Origin: Plazaster borealis
Lineage: Eukaryota > Echinodermata > Asteroidea > Forcipulatida > Labidiasteridae
Length of the DNA stretch: 64,000 nt
NCBI GenBank assembly: GCA_021014325.1
Contig: CM037472.1
Span: 930,001-994,000 of the forward strand
Reading direction: 5' to 3'
Under the pieces are notes generated by a model, which was not told where the DNA came from, searched no databases, and saw only the letters and a program-made list of their open reading frames with translations. Positions within the stretch are counted from its first letter, which is position 1, and each line of letters opens with the position of its first letter. The translations under genes and the position numbers were made by a program. Shown here in pieces: positions 36,571 to 48,500 of the stretch.

Positions 36571-38211
36571 TCTCAAGTGAGTTTAAAGTATTTTGTAGAG
36601 GTCTTCAATGGTTTTTGGAGCAATTCTTTGTCACTCATCTGGTAATTTCCACCCGAAATATCCGTTCCAAAGGCTAGGCAGTCATCATCATTCATGTCGA
36701 CGGCACTTGCAGTAAATTGATACCCATTGTATTTGTATTGACAACGAACCAATAGTTTCATCAAGTGAGACGGCAATTAATAAGGCTTTGATCCAGCTTT
36801 CCTCCATCTTTTACAGTAAAAAAAAGTATTCTTTACTTGGGCTTGCCATTGTAATTTGGATCCACCATACTTTGACAGGACGCTGAATCTAACATGTTGT
36901 TTACACCATCAAGTATTAAAGGGCGGATATCAGACTATTTCGTTTACATCGTGTATTACACTTCCCGTCTAACACTCAACCCCACGGCCACTGGGCTTGC
37001 ACACCGAACGGTCCACGTGGGCCGTTCTCTTTGTTAAGCACAGCCCGCTGCACTGTATGTATTTGATATTGAAACATGAGGGAGGTGGATACACATCCAT
37101 CGGGCCGACGCACTGCGTGATCGAAACTTAAACACGATGTTTTGGGGGTTTTCGCGACCTGTTTTCTCGATAAATATCTACTTATTGAACATTGTTTTAT
37201 TTATAAACTGCCCAAATTTGAAAATATTCGTCGCCGGGCGAAAAAAATGAACCCAAGCATGGATTTCCCAATTTTTATTTTTTTCGGTTTTTCAAGAAAA
37301 TAAGTCGCCACGATCCGTAAACCAACTAATAAACTTGGAACGGCCTAAGTTGAAAGAATAAGTTTAAACGAACGCATGTTTGTCAAGGGCAATCCTATTT
37401 TAACAGGCAGCACGGCCATGGAGCAATCTATACACAATATTACTGTGCACGCATGGCGCAGCCAGCGGGAAGAAAATCTACATTAACAATTAACTGTTCT
37501 CTGCCATTCCTTGATGGATTTTTACCATTCAAAAAAGAAAAACAAATAACTTTTTACAATTCTAATTATTTTAAATATAATATCACTCAATAATAGTGTT
37601 CCATTGAAATAAATTCACATGGATTCCTTCAGGCAGGATGGCTTTCACACCTTTGTGAAACACTTATCGGATTAGTGGTGATAACAATCTTAATCCTCCA
37701 AACTCCCAGCTGATTTTTCCCTTTTATAACCCTCCAAAAGTATGCGTCCCGACCCGACCAGATACAAGGTTTGGTCGGGTCGGGTTTTAGAGGGCTGGAC
37801 ACGTCATGCATTACAAATGGAAAAAACTTACATCATTAGAAAGAAGATTTCACGACACAGACTTCCATCACGCCATCTTGGACACACACTGCACACTTGC
37901 AGTGCAGTAGTACGGTAAACACAGCCGGTCGAAGTCTCGTTCTTTCACAAGCAATTCTCTCGCGCGCTTGCTATGGTTTTCTCTGTGCAAATAAAGTCCG
38001 GGATTTGACCTCATTAACGCGGGCGCTGCGGACTGAGTGCCGCCCCCTGAATTACTGTTGAAAATTGTTCCTGATGTGCAGGAGTTCCTCCAACCATTTT
38101 GTTGCTGTTTTCAATGTTTTGTTTTCAATTATTGTTTACAGTTAAATAAATTTATCTGATCCTAACTGTTTTATTGATAGATATTGTCTGTACGATTTGT
38201 TTGTGTTGCAG
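36571..38211. other. Unassigned stretch with a promoter-like patch
   Basis: Mostly AT-rich. CAAGATGGCG (minus strand, 37880-37871) is a YY1-type core promoter motif, and GTAAGT follows at 37831 on the same strand. GCGC-rich sequence near 37960-38045 could be a promoter. No coding first exon is evident. Confidence 0.35.
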
Positions 38212-38300
38212 TATGCTTACCATCTCTAAAGAGATCTACCCGTCAACATGTAGATGTCTTGACTGGCCTATGATAGAGGAGCTGTACTCTCCAGTTAGAG
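38212..38300 (+). other. Exon-like segment, duplicated at 40728
   Basis: Acceptor TTTGTGTTGCAG and donor GTAAGT bracket 89 bp. One frame stays open: MLTISKEIYPSTCRCLDW. A diverged copy with its upstream flank lies at about 40600-40806, where the matching frame reads TIFKEIYPSTIRC then stops. No family recognised. Confidence 0.4.
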
Positions 38301-38568
38301 GTAAGTTCCCCAAAAGAATACTTTTAATATTTACCTCTGGTCCTAAGTAGAGCCCTTCACTTTCTTGTAGCAATACATTCAATTCAATTATGTTTGCAAT
38401 TCATTCAAATATGTTTGTATGTCTGGCAATCATTTCAGAGTTGACAGGTTCATTTTGTTTTATGTAGTTTTTAAACAGAAGTTATGTCAGTCACCTCTTG
38501 TAGCATAACAATTCATTCAAAGATATTTGTATGTTGTTTGGCAATTATTTTGCTGTTTTGGGGCCCAT

Positions 38569-38870
38569 TCTACCAGGACCAAGCGCTCTCTTCCTGGAGC
38601 CATACCTGCGTGGTCCTTGGTATCCGACAATGTGGCTCTAATGGAACCCACTGGGTCCCTCCCTTCCAGTAGGCTGCCTACAGCAAATTTTCCGGTCTCT
38701 TTGGAGGACAGACCTTTGCGGTTCCTGTCCCCTGGAAAAGTCAATGCTGCTGACCCTTCCGATGGAGACATACCTTTCAGGTCCCTGTCCTTCAAAAAGG
38801 GTTGTCACAACCGGAGATAAAAGAAAGAATGGAGCCATACCTTCAGGGTCACTGGCCTCTGGGTCGATTA
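38569..38870 (+). pseudogene. Decayed repeat-protein segment, 5' part
   Basis: An open frame holds degenerate units of roughly 22 residues, e.g. EDRPLRFLSPGK and DGDIPFRSLS. The sequence resumes at 40367 beyond an inserted transposon with GDTPPQFLSSGK and GDVPLQSLASR. Function unknown; possibly part of another mobile element. Confidence 0.35.
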
Positions 38871-40363
38871 GGGAGCACGTATCAATTTAATCGCCGGAGA
38901 GCTAGGCCGAATCTGGCCGAATCTGGCGGCCCGCCGCTGTGAAGGCTTTTCAATAGAAATGACTGGTGTCATGAATAATCCGCATACCAAGGGTCAAATT
39001 TGCTCACCTTTGCTCATTAAACCTTCACTACCTCAACATAATGGTTGTTGGGTCTGGATGGGCCAGGGGCAGCAACAAAAGGCTCGACAGGTCCTTCGTC
39101 AAGTGGCTGGCAATTAAGGGATTATAGGATTACTGCCCGCAACTCCAGACTGAATAAGCTGTTTGAAACAGCCGGAATGGTTTCGCTCCCAATTTCGCTA
39201 CAACAAGTCATGTGCACTGACGTGTTGATACATTTCCGTACGTATTACAAGAAGGGGGGCACGCTAAGGTACACTAAAATATTTGTGGAATTTGTGAACA
39301 TGCTGATTAAAACAACTGATTATAACAAAGTCGGATATTATTTAGAAATAAATCTTCCCAGAATCTGCCGTAACGGTTTGCTCACAACGACGCTTCCACA
39401 GGTCGTGTGCCAGGCGTGTTGATACATTTGCGTGCGTGATACAATACAAGGAACCATGCTAAAGTGCGCCCTCTTGTTCAATTAAATCATTTTTTAGACA
39501 GAGAGAAATGTGTACCAGCCTCAGCCGAGTGTTCGTTTATTTTAAAGACATATCTCGAAATGATTAAACGTTAGTAAATTTGCGTCAGTACACAATATAG
39601 ATAGTGTTGATAAAAGTATTTCAGTGACTAAATTATCCGTGTGTGCTGAACAATAATGGAAAGTAATATATTTTGGTTTTTGTAAGGCTTTTTTCCCTGT
39701 TACACTTCTTTTTGCGACGCAAAATAATTAGTATGCCAAAAAAACAAAAAAAACAAACACGAATGAAGGCGGCACATTTTAATCACGCAACACCATAATT
39801 ATAAGAAACAAATTGTTTGTTGCGGAAGGCAAACAGAGCTGAATCCACAAATTTTTCTTGGAATTATAAATGGAGATTATATTATACAGAGAAATAATTC
39901 TAATCTTCCGTGGTCCTGTGCCGTTTAACTGTAATGTTAGTCCAGCCTTATGTTTATATTCCTACTACGATTCATCTCTGCATCACAAAAGATTTTCAGA
40001 TCGTAGTAGTACAAAGTGTTTTTAACATCAATTTAACAACAGAATTCAGTTGAAATCATTCCTATTTTTTTCCCTTTTCTTGGCAAATGCAGTCATACCT
40101 AAACCTGCAATAGAGCTCATGGATTATAGTTGGAAGTTTAGGGTCTGGACCCTTCACTAATCCAAGTCATCAGGGATTAACAGTCACCTATCTATTCGTT
40201 TGTGTACCCAAAGCTGGGTAGCAGGCGCTATGAGATCATGAATATGCGGGTGACGAAACCGAGCAGTGTGCATTGACCTGTTGATAATGATGCTCATTAC
40301 AGCCCCGGGCGATTTGGCCAGTTTCGGCCTAGCTCTCGGGTGGTTAAATTGATACGTGCTCCC
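38871..40363. mobile_element. Harbinger-like non-autonomous DNA transposon
   Basis: 1,493 bp with terminal inverted repeats of about 45 bp (gggagcacgtatcaatttaa at the left, its complement at the right, both continuing into GAGAGCTAGGCCGAA-like sequence). Both ends are flanked by TTA (38868-38870 and 40364-40366). A 3-bp TWA duplication is typical of PIF/Harbinger. An internal 125-codon frame (39045-39422) has no recognisable transposase motif, so it looks non-autonomous. It splits the repeat-protein segment around it. Confidence 0.85.
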
Positions 40364-40366
40364 TTA

Positions 40367-40510
40367 CAAAGGTAAAATTATGCAAGCCTTCTGGTGACAC
40401 ACCTCCGCAGTTTCTGTCATCTGGTAAGGCCACCACCACTGGGCCCACTAAGTCTACCGGAGATGTACCCTTGCAGTCACTGGCATCCAGGCACCTTAGG
40501 AAGCCTTATG
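40367..40510 (+). pseudogene. Decayed repeat-protein segment, 3' part
   Basis: Continues the degenerate repeats seen before the transposon, ending SLASRHLRKPYVKPKYQ. No stop-free link to a gene. Confidence 0.35.
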
Positions 40511-40599
40511 TTAAACCCAAATATCAATACAAATTCTTAGCTTTTGGCAGTTGACATCCCCGAATTAGTGTAGCTTATTTTTATTGCAAAAATAACAAT

Positions 40600-40806
40600 A
40601 TTCCTGACGTGCATGAGTTCCTCCACTGTTTTGGTGCCGATTTCAATTTTGTTTTGTTTTTTTGATTTTAGTATATAAAAAACCTTTGGTAATGATTGGT
40701 AATATTTGCTGTTTGTTTGTGTTGCAGAAAGACTATCTTCAAAGAGATCTACCCATCTACAATTAGATGTCCAAGGCTGACCTAAGATATAGAAGCTGCA
40801 TTCTCC
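40600..40806 (+). repeat. Diverged duplicate of the 38090-38300 segment
   Basis: Shares GAGTTCCTCC, the T-rich acceptor tract, TTTGTGTTGCAG and AAAGAGATCTACCC with the upstream copy, about 2.5 kb apart. The donor is changed from GTAAGT to GTATGT. Confidence 0.6.
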
Positions 40807-41574
40807 TTTGTATGTATTTGCAAGTATTGTAATTGTGATTTTTGGGAAATGATATGACCCTTTTAAGATTAAAGGAAAATTTATGTACTCGATTGGTTAT
40901 CAAGAAAAACCAACAAAATGAACCCCCCCATTTTTCGAGCATCAATCAATGTAATATTTGTTAGAGTGATGATTGATTAAAAGCAAAAAACCCAAAACAC
41001 CAACAATTATCTTATTGACTATGGTTTAACCTTGTCCTAGTCATTGAAATATCCTGATCAGCTCAAAATATTTTACCCAAATACTTCCCCTACATAGATA
41101 ACAGAAAGAACTTTTTATGAAAACAAAGGATAAGAAAAGTAATGGTTTGTAAATTAGAAAAACAATTATGACTTTTCACAGTGTAAAGAAAAACTGATAT
41201 CACTGAGGGTGTCCTCTCCAGTTTTGAATCGCCCCATGCAGGAGTTTTTGCACATTGAAACTGTTGGCTTGCATACAATTTTGTATCTGTTAACTTGACC
41301 TTTCAGGGCCACAGATGTAGCTAATAGTTCCCTGAAATCAAGTGCGGAGGGAATCCCCACTACTGATATCTTGAAGGCTGCAGGGTAAAAAGGAGAGCAA
41401 TGCCTATGAAAACATCAGTATCATCAAGACATCCTTGCAGTTCATCTATGAATCATGAATGAACAACCCAGCAATTTGTTGTCACCAATAGTAAGATAAC
41501 ATAACAGTTAACATCTTGTAAATAAGTACACCATTGCAAGCCAGCACACACGCCTTCTTTTGAAACTGGAGATC

Positions 41575-42090
41575 TTAGAGCCTTGGTAGCGCGTTTCGAT
41601 ATGATGGACGGAGTTTCGATATGATGGGCGGAGTTCCGATATGATGGGCGAAGTTCGATATGATGGGCGAGGTTTCGAATTGTTGGGCCTGGATTCGGAG
41701 ATTTGATTGGAGGGGGAGCGGTTCGATTCGGAATCGATGGTGGTACAACACGGAAAATTCCGAATAGTTAAAGGGACCTGGACATTTGCACGTGGCATTT
41801 GGGGTCCTACCCCCGTTGTTGGTTGATCTTAAAGGTGCATCGGGCTCCCCGACCGGCGGGGATGGTACCGGTGTTATCAGCAAAATGGTTGGCCCAGCGG
41901 GGGTAGTCCCTAGTCTTTGGCCGTGGGGGCTAGTGGACCGCGTTAGTACGGTAGGGGACTACCTCAGAATCTGGTTCGCTGAGGTGGCGGACCGGACCCT
42001 TCCGAAAGGGAGGTGCAATGGCTCTGACGATCTCGGAAAGCGCGTGGGGCTGGTATCCTGGGACCTGCACGTGGTGGCCCTGCTTTAGAC
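41575..42090. repeat. GC-rich unassigned segment with short tandem repeats
   Basis: Four to five tandem degenerate units of about 20 bp (GATATGATGGGCGGAGTTTC) at 41597-41680, followed by GC-rich sequence with open frames on both strands. Probably from a mobile element; no domain recognised. Confidence 0.4.
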
Positions 42091-42369
42091 TAAGCTTACC
42101 AGGATGATATTGGCAAAATTTCAAACTGACCTAATAAAATTGCTTGCAATGGTGTACTTATATATAATGGTGTACTTATATACTTAAATATTTTAGATTT
42201 TTAATTTTTAGCTTATGAGTCCATGTTGTGCATTACTATTTGTGATGTTAAACTTTATCAGTGATGTATATAGTAACTTTGACTGGTTGTTTTGGCCCCC
42301 AAATAAGTATTCACTGGTTTAAATTTTTGGTAATAAACGCAATCGCGTTAAGTACAGAAACGAGGCTGC

Positions 42370-42830
42370 TCCTCCTGGGTTTGAGCATGAGTCATGCGGA
42401 CATTAATTCGTCGCGAGTTGAAAATATTGCGGCAAATATCAGAGTTTTCGTTTCATCACATATATAGGTCTTGTTTGTGTACAAGACCTGTGAAAATGCA
42501 CTGGAATGTCTTATTGTTATTGTTCTTTTTTCTCCATAATTCACAGACAAATGTTAATTTTACAAAAATTAACAAGTAACAAGAGTATAATATATAATTA
42601 TATGAATTCAAAAATATATATATAATCTTTAAGTTTTCAACAAAAATACTGAAAAACACAAACAAAATATTAAAATAGAGAAGGGGAAATATTTTTCCTG
42701 TTACCAAAAAGTTACAAAGTCAGGGATCAAACAAGGAATTACTGATAATAAAATATCCAAATGTAAACTGCCGATATATAAAATAAAAAAAATAACGATT
42801 TGTCGTTAGGACTTTAACAAAACAAATTAT
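42370..42830. repeat. Direct repeat, left copy
   Basis: Shares with 49440-49815, in the same order, GACCTGTGAAAATGCACTGG-like sequence, TCCATAATTCAC, CAAGGAATTA and ACAAAACAAATTAT. Spacing is about 7 kb. Confidence 0.6.
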
Positions 42831-42994
42831 CATGATTTTTTATTAAGTCTACTTCATTTTTTACCAAATAGCACTATTGTTGCATATATTTTAACAGCCG
42901 AGAGGCAACTTTGCTAAAAAGGATAACAACCATAGAGGGCGCCCTCTTGGGCCCACCCATCGTGCTATGTGGCGGCTCTAGCGACTGTGCTTCA

Positions 42995-43712
42995 TTCATT
43001 CATTCATTCATTAAAGGTTTATTAAAAATCACATAGCAACCAATGGCTGAATTGAGTGATTAAAAGGGAACATACAAAATACAGCGTAAAAACATTACAA
43101 TCCATCATTGTTAAAAGGTTACATTCAACATTAAAAGAGGAATGACAAAAAATAAACATAAAATAATATAAATAAATAAATATAAACATCAAGCATGAAT
43201 TATTAAAAATTTACAATAAAACATTATTTGAGGTGAAGCAAATTAAAAAGTTACTGAGAGGCAAATTTTTTTTTATGCTTCGGCATTCAGCAATTTTACA
43301 TAAAAAGTAATAGGGCTGTGGAGGTACCTCTTTGTGAGCCATTTAGGGGTTGTAATTTTGTTCGAGTTCCTCAGAACCCGGCTGTGTTGATCCCCTCTGG
43401 TTGATGGTAGCCATTGACAGAATTGCCCTGATTTCAAGAGTGAATTGGTGTTGTTTGGCATAATTTGTCCCTACGAGACTGGAGGTATATTGCACGTTTC
43501 TAGAGCATCTGGATAGCTGGAATATTGTTTTCCTAAAATAATCTTAAATGCACGTTTTTGGATTCTCTCCAATGAGACAGACTGCTTATCATTGAGACCT
43601 GGGTGCCAGACAGGTGCTGCATATTCTGCTATCTGGCGTATGTGCCCAACATAAACTGTCACAAGGTCCTCTTCCGAAAGACCAAACTTTTGAGCACTTT
43701 CAACATGTAAAG
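42995..43712 (-). mobile_element. CR1-like LINE, 5'-truncated 3' end
   Basis: The minus-strand frame at 43712-43471 reads HIRQIAEYAAPVWHPGLNDK and LERIQKRAFKIIL, which is the post-reverse-transcriptase region of CR1-group LINEs. The element ends at 43010-42995 in an ATTC microsatellite after GGTTTATTAAAAATC (+ strand reading). It is 5'-truncated and has frame breaks near its C terminus. Confidence 0.75.
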
Positions 43713-45215
43713 TCATCCATTGGCCCGCTTCAACATGTCATACACCGGTCCCCTCCGTGCGTTCTTTATGCACAGACCCACTGGAGCCCTCCCGGGCGAG
43801 ACACGGTGAACCCACCGAGCGTGACTGGGCTTTCCTCCCGCCTAAGGGAGGGGATTCACAGTCAACCTCGGTCACACTTCGATGATCTGGAGTCTCGAGA
43901 TTTGGCTTTTCATCAGGCCTTTCCGAAGGGAGCGGATTAAGTCAGGCAAGGAAGCGCAAGAATAATGCTTCTTTGTCCTCTTCCAGGGAAAAACCCTGGG
44001 GTCCGACAAAAAGGAAGAAGAAAGACAGCAGATGTTATGAAGGCTTTCAATTATATTAACACTTCACTATCTGCACTGGCACGTGAACAGTCGGTACCCC
44101 ATCGGGCGTTCGCTGGGGTGAACCCCCGGTGGCTACTTTCCCATCCTTGTGAATCTCTTGCACCATAGCAAGACGGTCGTTCGGGTGAGGAAGAAAGAAC
44201 CGACCCATCCAGCCTCTCTTCCTTTGAAGCACAGTTAAGACTGCTCCAACATGACATGATCTGCATACTTCAACTACTCGATGAGAGTCGGCCTGAACAG
44301 ACAGAGAGTATCCAGTCCTTTAAACGTCGAACTGGCGCAGAAGAGTCCCGTCTCATACAATCCCTACTCTGCCAATGGATCGTCTATCCATAGGACGAAA
44401 TCCAACAGAATGCCACTAAGAAGAAATAGACCCCAATTCCACCGCGGGCATCGACCTACTTCCGTTTCTGGAGAAGGACCGTGATGATTTTTTTACAGTC
44501 CTGCTCATCCCATGCAGAAAAACTTGATAAACTTGCCGGGGACAGCAGTAAAGCAGCATCCAAGGCCATCTTCTCTGAGAAGATGAAGGCCAAAATGGAA
44601 GACACAATGGAGAAAGTCGACAAAGCGGCCAGATTTTGGCACAAAGACAAGTGCTTTTCTTCTCTTACTCTCAGAGTACATCGTCTGTGCCTGCGAAGGA
44701 GGGTCACCCATTCCAGCCGATATGTTAGCGGTAGCCTTCGGGTGTTTGGATGAAGCGCTCCAATTCTCCTTGGACCAGTTCACAAGAATCTCTCTCATCC
44801 CGGGTAAGTCCCGCAGAGCCAACGTCTTGGATACCCTGTACATCCCATACGATGGGGCAAAGAAGAAACTGGAACATCTTACCCTCCCAGGGAAAGACCT
44901 CTTCAACGGAATTTTCAAAGATATTCTGGAAACTGAGGCCAGGCGGATCGATACAGCCAATAAGCTGAGCCTAAAGAAACCGACAGCTTTGGCCAAGCCC
45001 AAGCCCTTGGATAAGAAAGCGACCAAAAGCGCCTCGTTCTGTTCCGCTCCTCGGAATTCCTTTAAGCCCTTCTGCCAACTAACAGCCAGGGCTTCAGCGC
45101 GAGCGACAGCCACAGCCCCTTCACCCGACCCCCAACCCCCCTGTCAGAATACACAATCTGCTGGCCGGGGTCGTGGTTTTAGCCGTCCCCCTCCCCTGTA
45201 CTCCGGGGGGTGGCG
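43713..45215 (+). pseudogene. DIRS-type gag-like ORF remnant (copy 1)
   Basis: GC-richer than its surroundings and broken by stops and at least one frameshift (44650-44720). Best segment 44722-45222: ANVLDTLYIPYDGAKKKL, LPGKDLFNGIF and LSLKKP align with copy 2 (53787-53975: ANVLDVLFLSSGGARKRL, LAGKDLF, INLKKP). The upstream KMEDTMEKVDKAARFW matches KMEEWVRKMDSASRFG in copy 2. Confidence 0.65.
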
Positions 45216-45234
45216 ACAGTAACACTTACCCCCT

Positions 45235-45410
45235 AGCGACGACCCTCGACACAGATGCCTACCTCCACGTTCCCATCTCTCCGGGCACTCCTGATTCCTA
45301 CGTGTCAGATATTGGGAGAGCTCACTTGAGTTTACTGCCCTTCCCTTCGGTCTATCGATCTCTCCAAGGGTCTTCACCAGAATTACACCACAACCAAGGG
45401 CGCTGTTCAA
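45235..45410 (+). pseudogene. DIRS reverse transcriptase fragment (copy 1)
   Basis: The frame TLDTDAYLHVPISPG followed by DIGRAH corresponds to the first catalytic-aspartate region of DIRS reverse transcriptase (usual pattern LDLxDAYxHVPI). It is cut off near 45410 where LINE-type sequence begins. Confidence 0.65.
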
Positions 45411-47965
45411 GATGGCAGTCTGCTTTTAGTTTTCTCTCTGATATTTGTTTTTTAAATCCATATAAATCACATTTTTTGTGCGACATCCACCATCATCTCA
45501 ACTTCTACTGGCTTTTTGAACATTCATACAATGATGTGTTGTATTTCGACGTCAGCCTGTAAGCTATTCTCATGCTTTTTGTGAATTTTGTTCTGCACAT
45601 TGAGGGCATTAGATGTATGACTTTAACTAGACCAACCCAGAAACAAACTCATATGCTGAACTTCAAGTCAGGTCAACAATGGTATGTCTCCTTGTATTCC
45701 TGTCCTGATTGGGAACCGGCCATCCTGTAACAACTTTTGTCATGTGGATAGTAATCATGAAAAGTTGATTAAAATACAGCCAGAACAACATGTGCAAATG
45801 TCCACGTTCGTCATGCTTACTGCTCGATCCATTAAAAACAAGACTGTTGCATATGAAGAGTTCGTCCTTGAGAATAAATTGGATGTGATTGGAATTTCTG
45901 AGACGTGGCTCACTCAAAATGATCCTGCCGTAAATGATCCTGTTGGACCAGTCGTCTTATATCATAACAGGTGACTTTAACATTCACATGGATAACTCAT
46001 CAGCTGTAAAACCCTCACAATTTACTAATTTGTTATCTGCACATGGACTGCAACAACACATTCATGTCGCTACCCATCAGGGAGGCCACACCTTAGAAGA
46101 CCTCCTCATTACATGTTCCAGTGATCACAGACTCTGGGACATCCGGTCGATGGAGGAATATCTGACCACTCTGCAGTCTTCTTTAATCTACATATGCAGA
46201 AACCAGCTGTACCTACTAGGACTTACACCTCAAGAAATCTTTGTTCACTCAATCTCAATGCCTTCTTTAATGATATTAGAGACCGTCAGCTCACCAAGAC
46301 TTGTTCTGAGTCACCTACATCCGGAACTGACAATGCTACTTTGCTTGACATCTTAGACAATCATGCACCGTCTAAGACACATACTTTCAAAATCCAGCCT
46401 AACTCCAGTTGGTATAATGCTGAGATTTCGGAGGCCATGCGCAAGCGTAGACAGTGTGAACGTAAATGGAGGTCTTCAAAACTTGAAATTCATCGTCAAA
46501 TCTTCTGTAACCAGCGTCAACATACTTCAGCCCTGATACAGAGAGCCAAGCTTCAGCATTATTCCAGTGTTGTTGGAAATTGCTCTGGTGACCAGAAACT
46601 TCTATTCAGATTTGTTGATAAACTGCTCCTCAGGAGTACATCTTCACCTTTGCTACCACATGTCTGCCCAGAAACTCTTGCTAACCACTTCTGCCATTTT
46701 CAGACGTCAAAGGTGTCGACCATCCGTGCCAGCCTACCTCCAGCTTCCACTGATACTACGCCAACACTTCCAAAAACTTCCTCAGAGCTGTCATCCTTTA
46801 GATCTGTCTCCATTGAGGAAGTAAAGCAACTCATCTTGAAGACACCCTCTAAATCATGTGAACTTGATCCAATCCCAAGGGCAATACTCAAGCAGTGTGT
46901 TGATGAGATTGCTCCTGCCATTACTAGCATCGTCAATCACAGCATGGCCTCTGGGGTTGTGTCGTCCACCCTTAAAATGGCCCTTACCACAGTGTGGAAA
47001 CTCTTCTTGCTCACCTGTCAGGCCATATTCTCCAACAAATGGACACTGGCAGAGTCACAGCAGCTGTATTTTTTGACCTGTCGTCAGCCTTTGATACGAT
47101 TGATCACACTGTTATCAGCCGATTATCTTTACTTGGGATTTGTGGCACAGCTCTGCAGTGGTTCAAGTCTTACCTCACCAACCTTCATCAGTCAAGAGCT
47201 CAAAATCTACATCAGTTCCTCTTGTCTGTGGTGTTCCGCAGGGATCAGTTGTTTGACCTCTTCTTTTCTCCATATATACCAGTCCTCTCGGTAAGAAAAT
47301 CCATAAGTATGGCATTCAATATCATTGCTATGCAGATGATTTTCAACTATTTACATCTTTTAATCCACTGCAATCCAGTGCATCAGCAGCCATGGCAAAG
47401 CTCGAGGCATGCATTGATCACATAAGAACATTGATGAGCTCAAACTACCTAAAGTTGAATGAGACTAAATCAACTTCATGTTATTTGGCACCAAGAACAA
47501 TCTCACCAAGTTAAACATATCATCTTTGCGCATTGGTGCTAGCTACATTAGTCCCTCCCCAACATGTCGTAATCTGGGGGTCATCTTTGACAGTCAAATG
47601 ACCTTTTATGATCATATATCCAGTCTGTGTAAGTCGGTCAGATTCCATTTACGCAATATAGGATTCATCCGTGGATAACTCACACGCACAGCTACTGAAC
47701 AGATTGTACATGCTTTAATATCATCTAGGCTTGATTTCTGCAACTCACTTATGTATAACTTTCCCCAGTATCAGCTCAACAGGCTTCAGCGAATCCATAA
47801 CCCCGCTGCTCGACTTGTTACACTGACAAAACGCTTGGATCATATCACCCCAGTGTTGAGGTCCCTCCACTGGCTACCTGTACGAAATCGTATCGTCTAT
47901 AAGATTCTCCTGCTTGCATACCACACGCTCAACGGATCAGCAACTGCATATCTACAGGAAGCCTT
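45411..47965 (+). mobile_element. L2-like LINE inserted in DIRS copy 1, inactive
   Basis: Non-LTR retrotransposon. Endonuclease remnants: LTARSIKNKTV and DVIGISETWLT (45820-45915), then GDFNIHMDNS (45970). A linker segment, SSWYNAEISEAMRKRRQCER, lies at about 46405. Reverse transcriptase: FFDLSSAFDTIDH (about 47070) and, in another frame, [11 protein letters not shown] (about 47320), so the catalytic Asp pair is present. The C-terminal region RLQRIHNPAARLVT ... LHWLPVRNRIVYKILLLAYH is clear. Frameshifts occur at about 45950, 46200, 46985 and 47240. Around 46985 an internal deletion removes the start of the reverse transcriptase domain. The element stops at YLQEAF with neither the usual last about 50 residues nor a 3' tail. 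Confidence 0.8.
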
Positions 47966-48500
47966 TAAGGCCTATATAAACAGAAAAGGCGGCACAAGAT
48001 CGCCCCACCTATGTCTACAGGCCTGGGAAATGTTCCAGTGGGCTATGAGAAACAAGGTCGACATCAGAGTTACACAGGTTCCTGGGATAGAGAACGACGT
48101 AGCCGATACCCTGTCCAGGGGTCAGGTGATTCCTGTGGAGTGGTCCCTACACAGGGGAGTCTTTCAACAGATCTTCGCAATCCGCGGTCAACTTCACATC
48201 GACCTATTTGCGTCAGAAATCATTACCCAACTTAGGGTATTTTGCACAAGATTCCACCATCCTCAGGCATCGGCCACGGATGCTCTCTCAGTAAAATGGA
48301 CAAACATGTTCACCTATACACTTCCCTTGATCTCGCTCCTCCCTCGGGTCATCGGGAAACTGGATAGAGAAGAGTGCAGAATCCTGCTGATCGCCCCATT
48401 CTGGCCCTGCCAGCCCTGGTTTGATCAACTAGTGAGACTGCTAGTGGGTCCCCCAGTAATCCTCCCAATTTGTCAAGACTTATTGTCCAAACCTTACTCA
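47966..48500 (+). pseudogene. DIRS RNase H and methyltransferase-like region (copy 1)
   Basis: Resumes the DIRS element in the same open frame as the LINE C terminus. KGGTRSPHLCLQAW and NDVADTLSRGQ belong to RNase H; HIDLFASEIITQL, DALSVKW and LLPRVIGKL correspond to the Dam-like methyltransferase domain described in DIRS elements. The parallel region of copy 2 is 55260-55740. Confidence 0.7.

Noticed and set aside
39045..39422. 125-codon open frame inside the Harbinger-like element, considered as a transposase
   Set aside because: No catalytic DDE motif or helix-turn-helix was recognisable, and the element is too short for an autonomous member.
41786..42088. 100-codon frame in GC-rich sequence
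   Set aside because: Open frames occur on both strands there, as expected from high GC; no domain recognised.
44505..45113. 202-codon open frame on the minus strand
   Set aside because: It lies opposite the DIRS gag-like remnant, whose plus-strand frame aligns with the second DIRS copy.
45144..45410. 88-codon minus-strand frame at the end of DIRS copy 1
   Set aside because: It is the antisense of the reverse transcriptase fragment.
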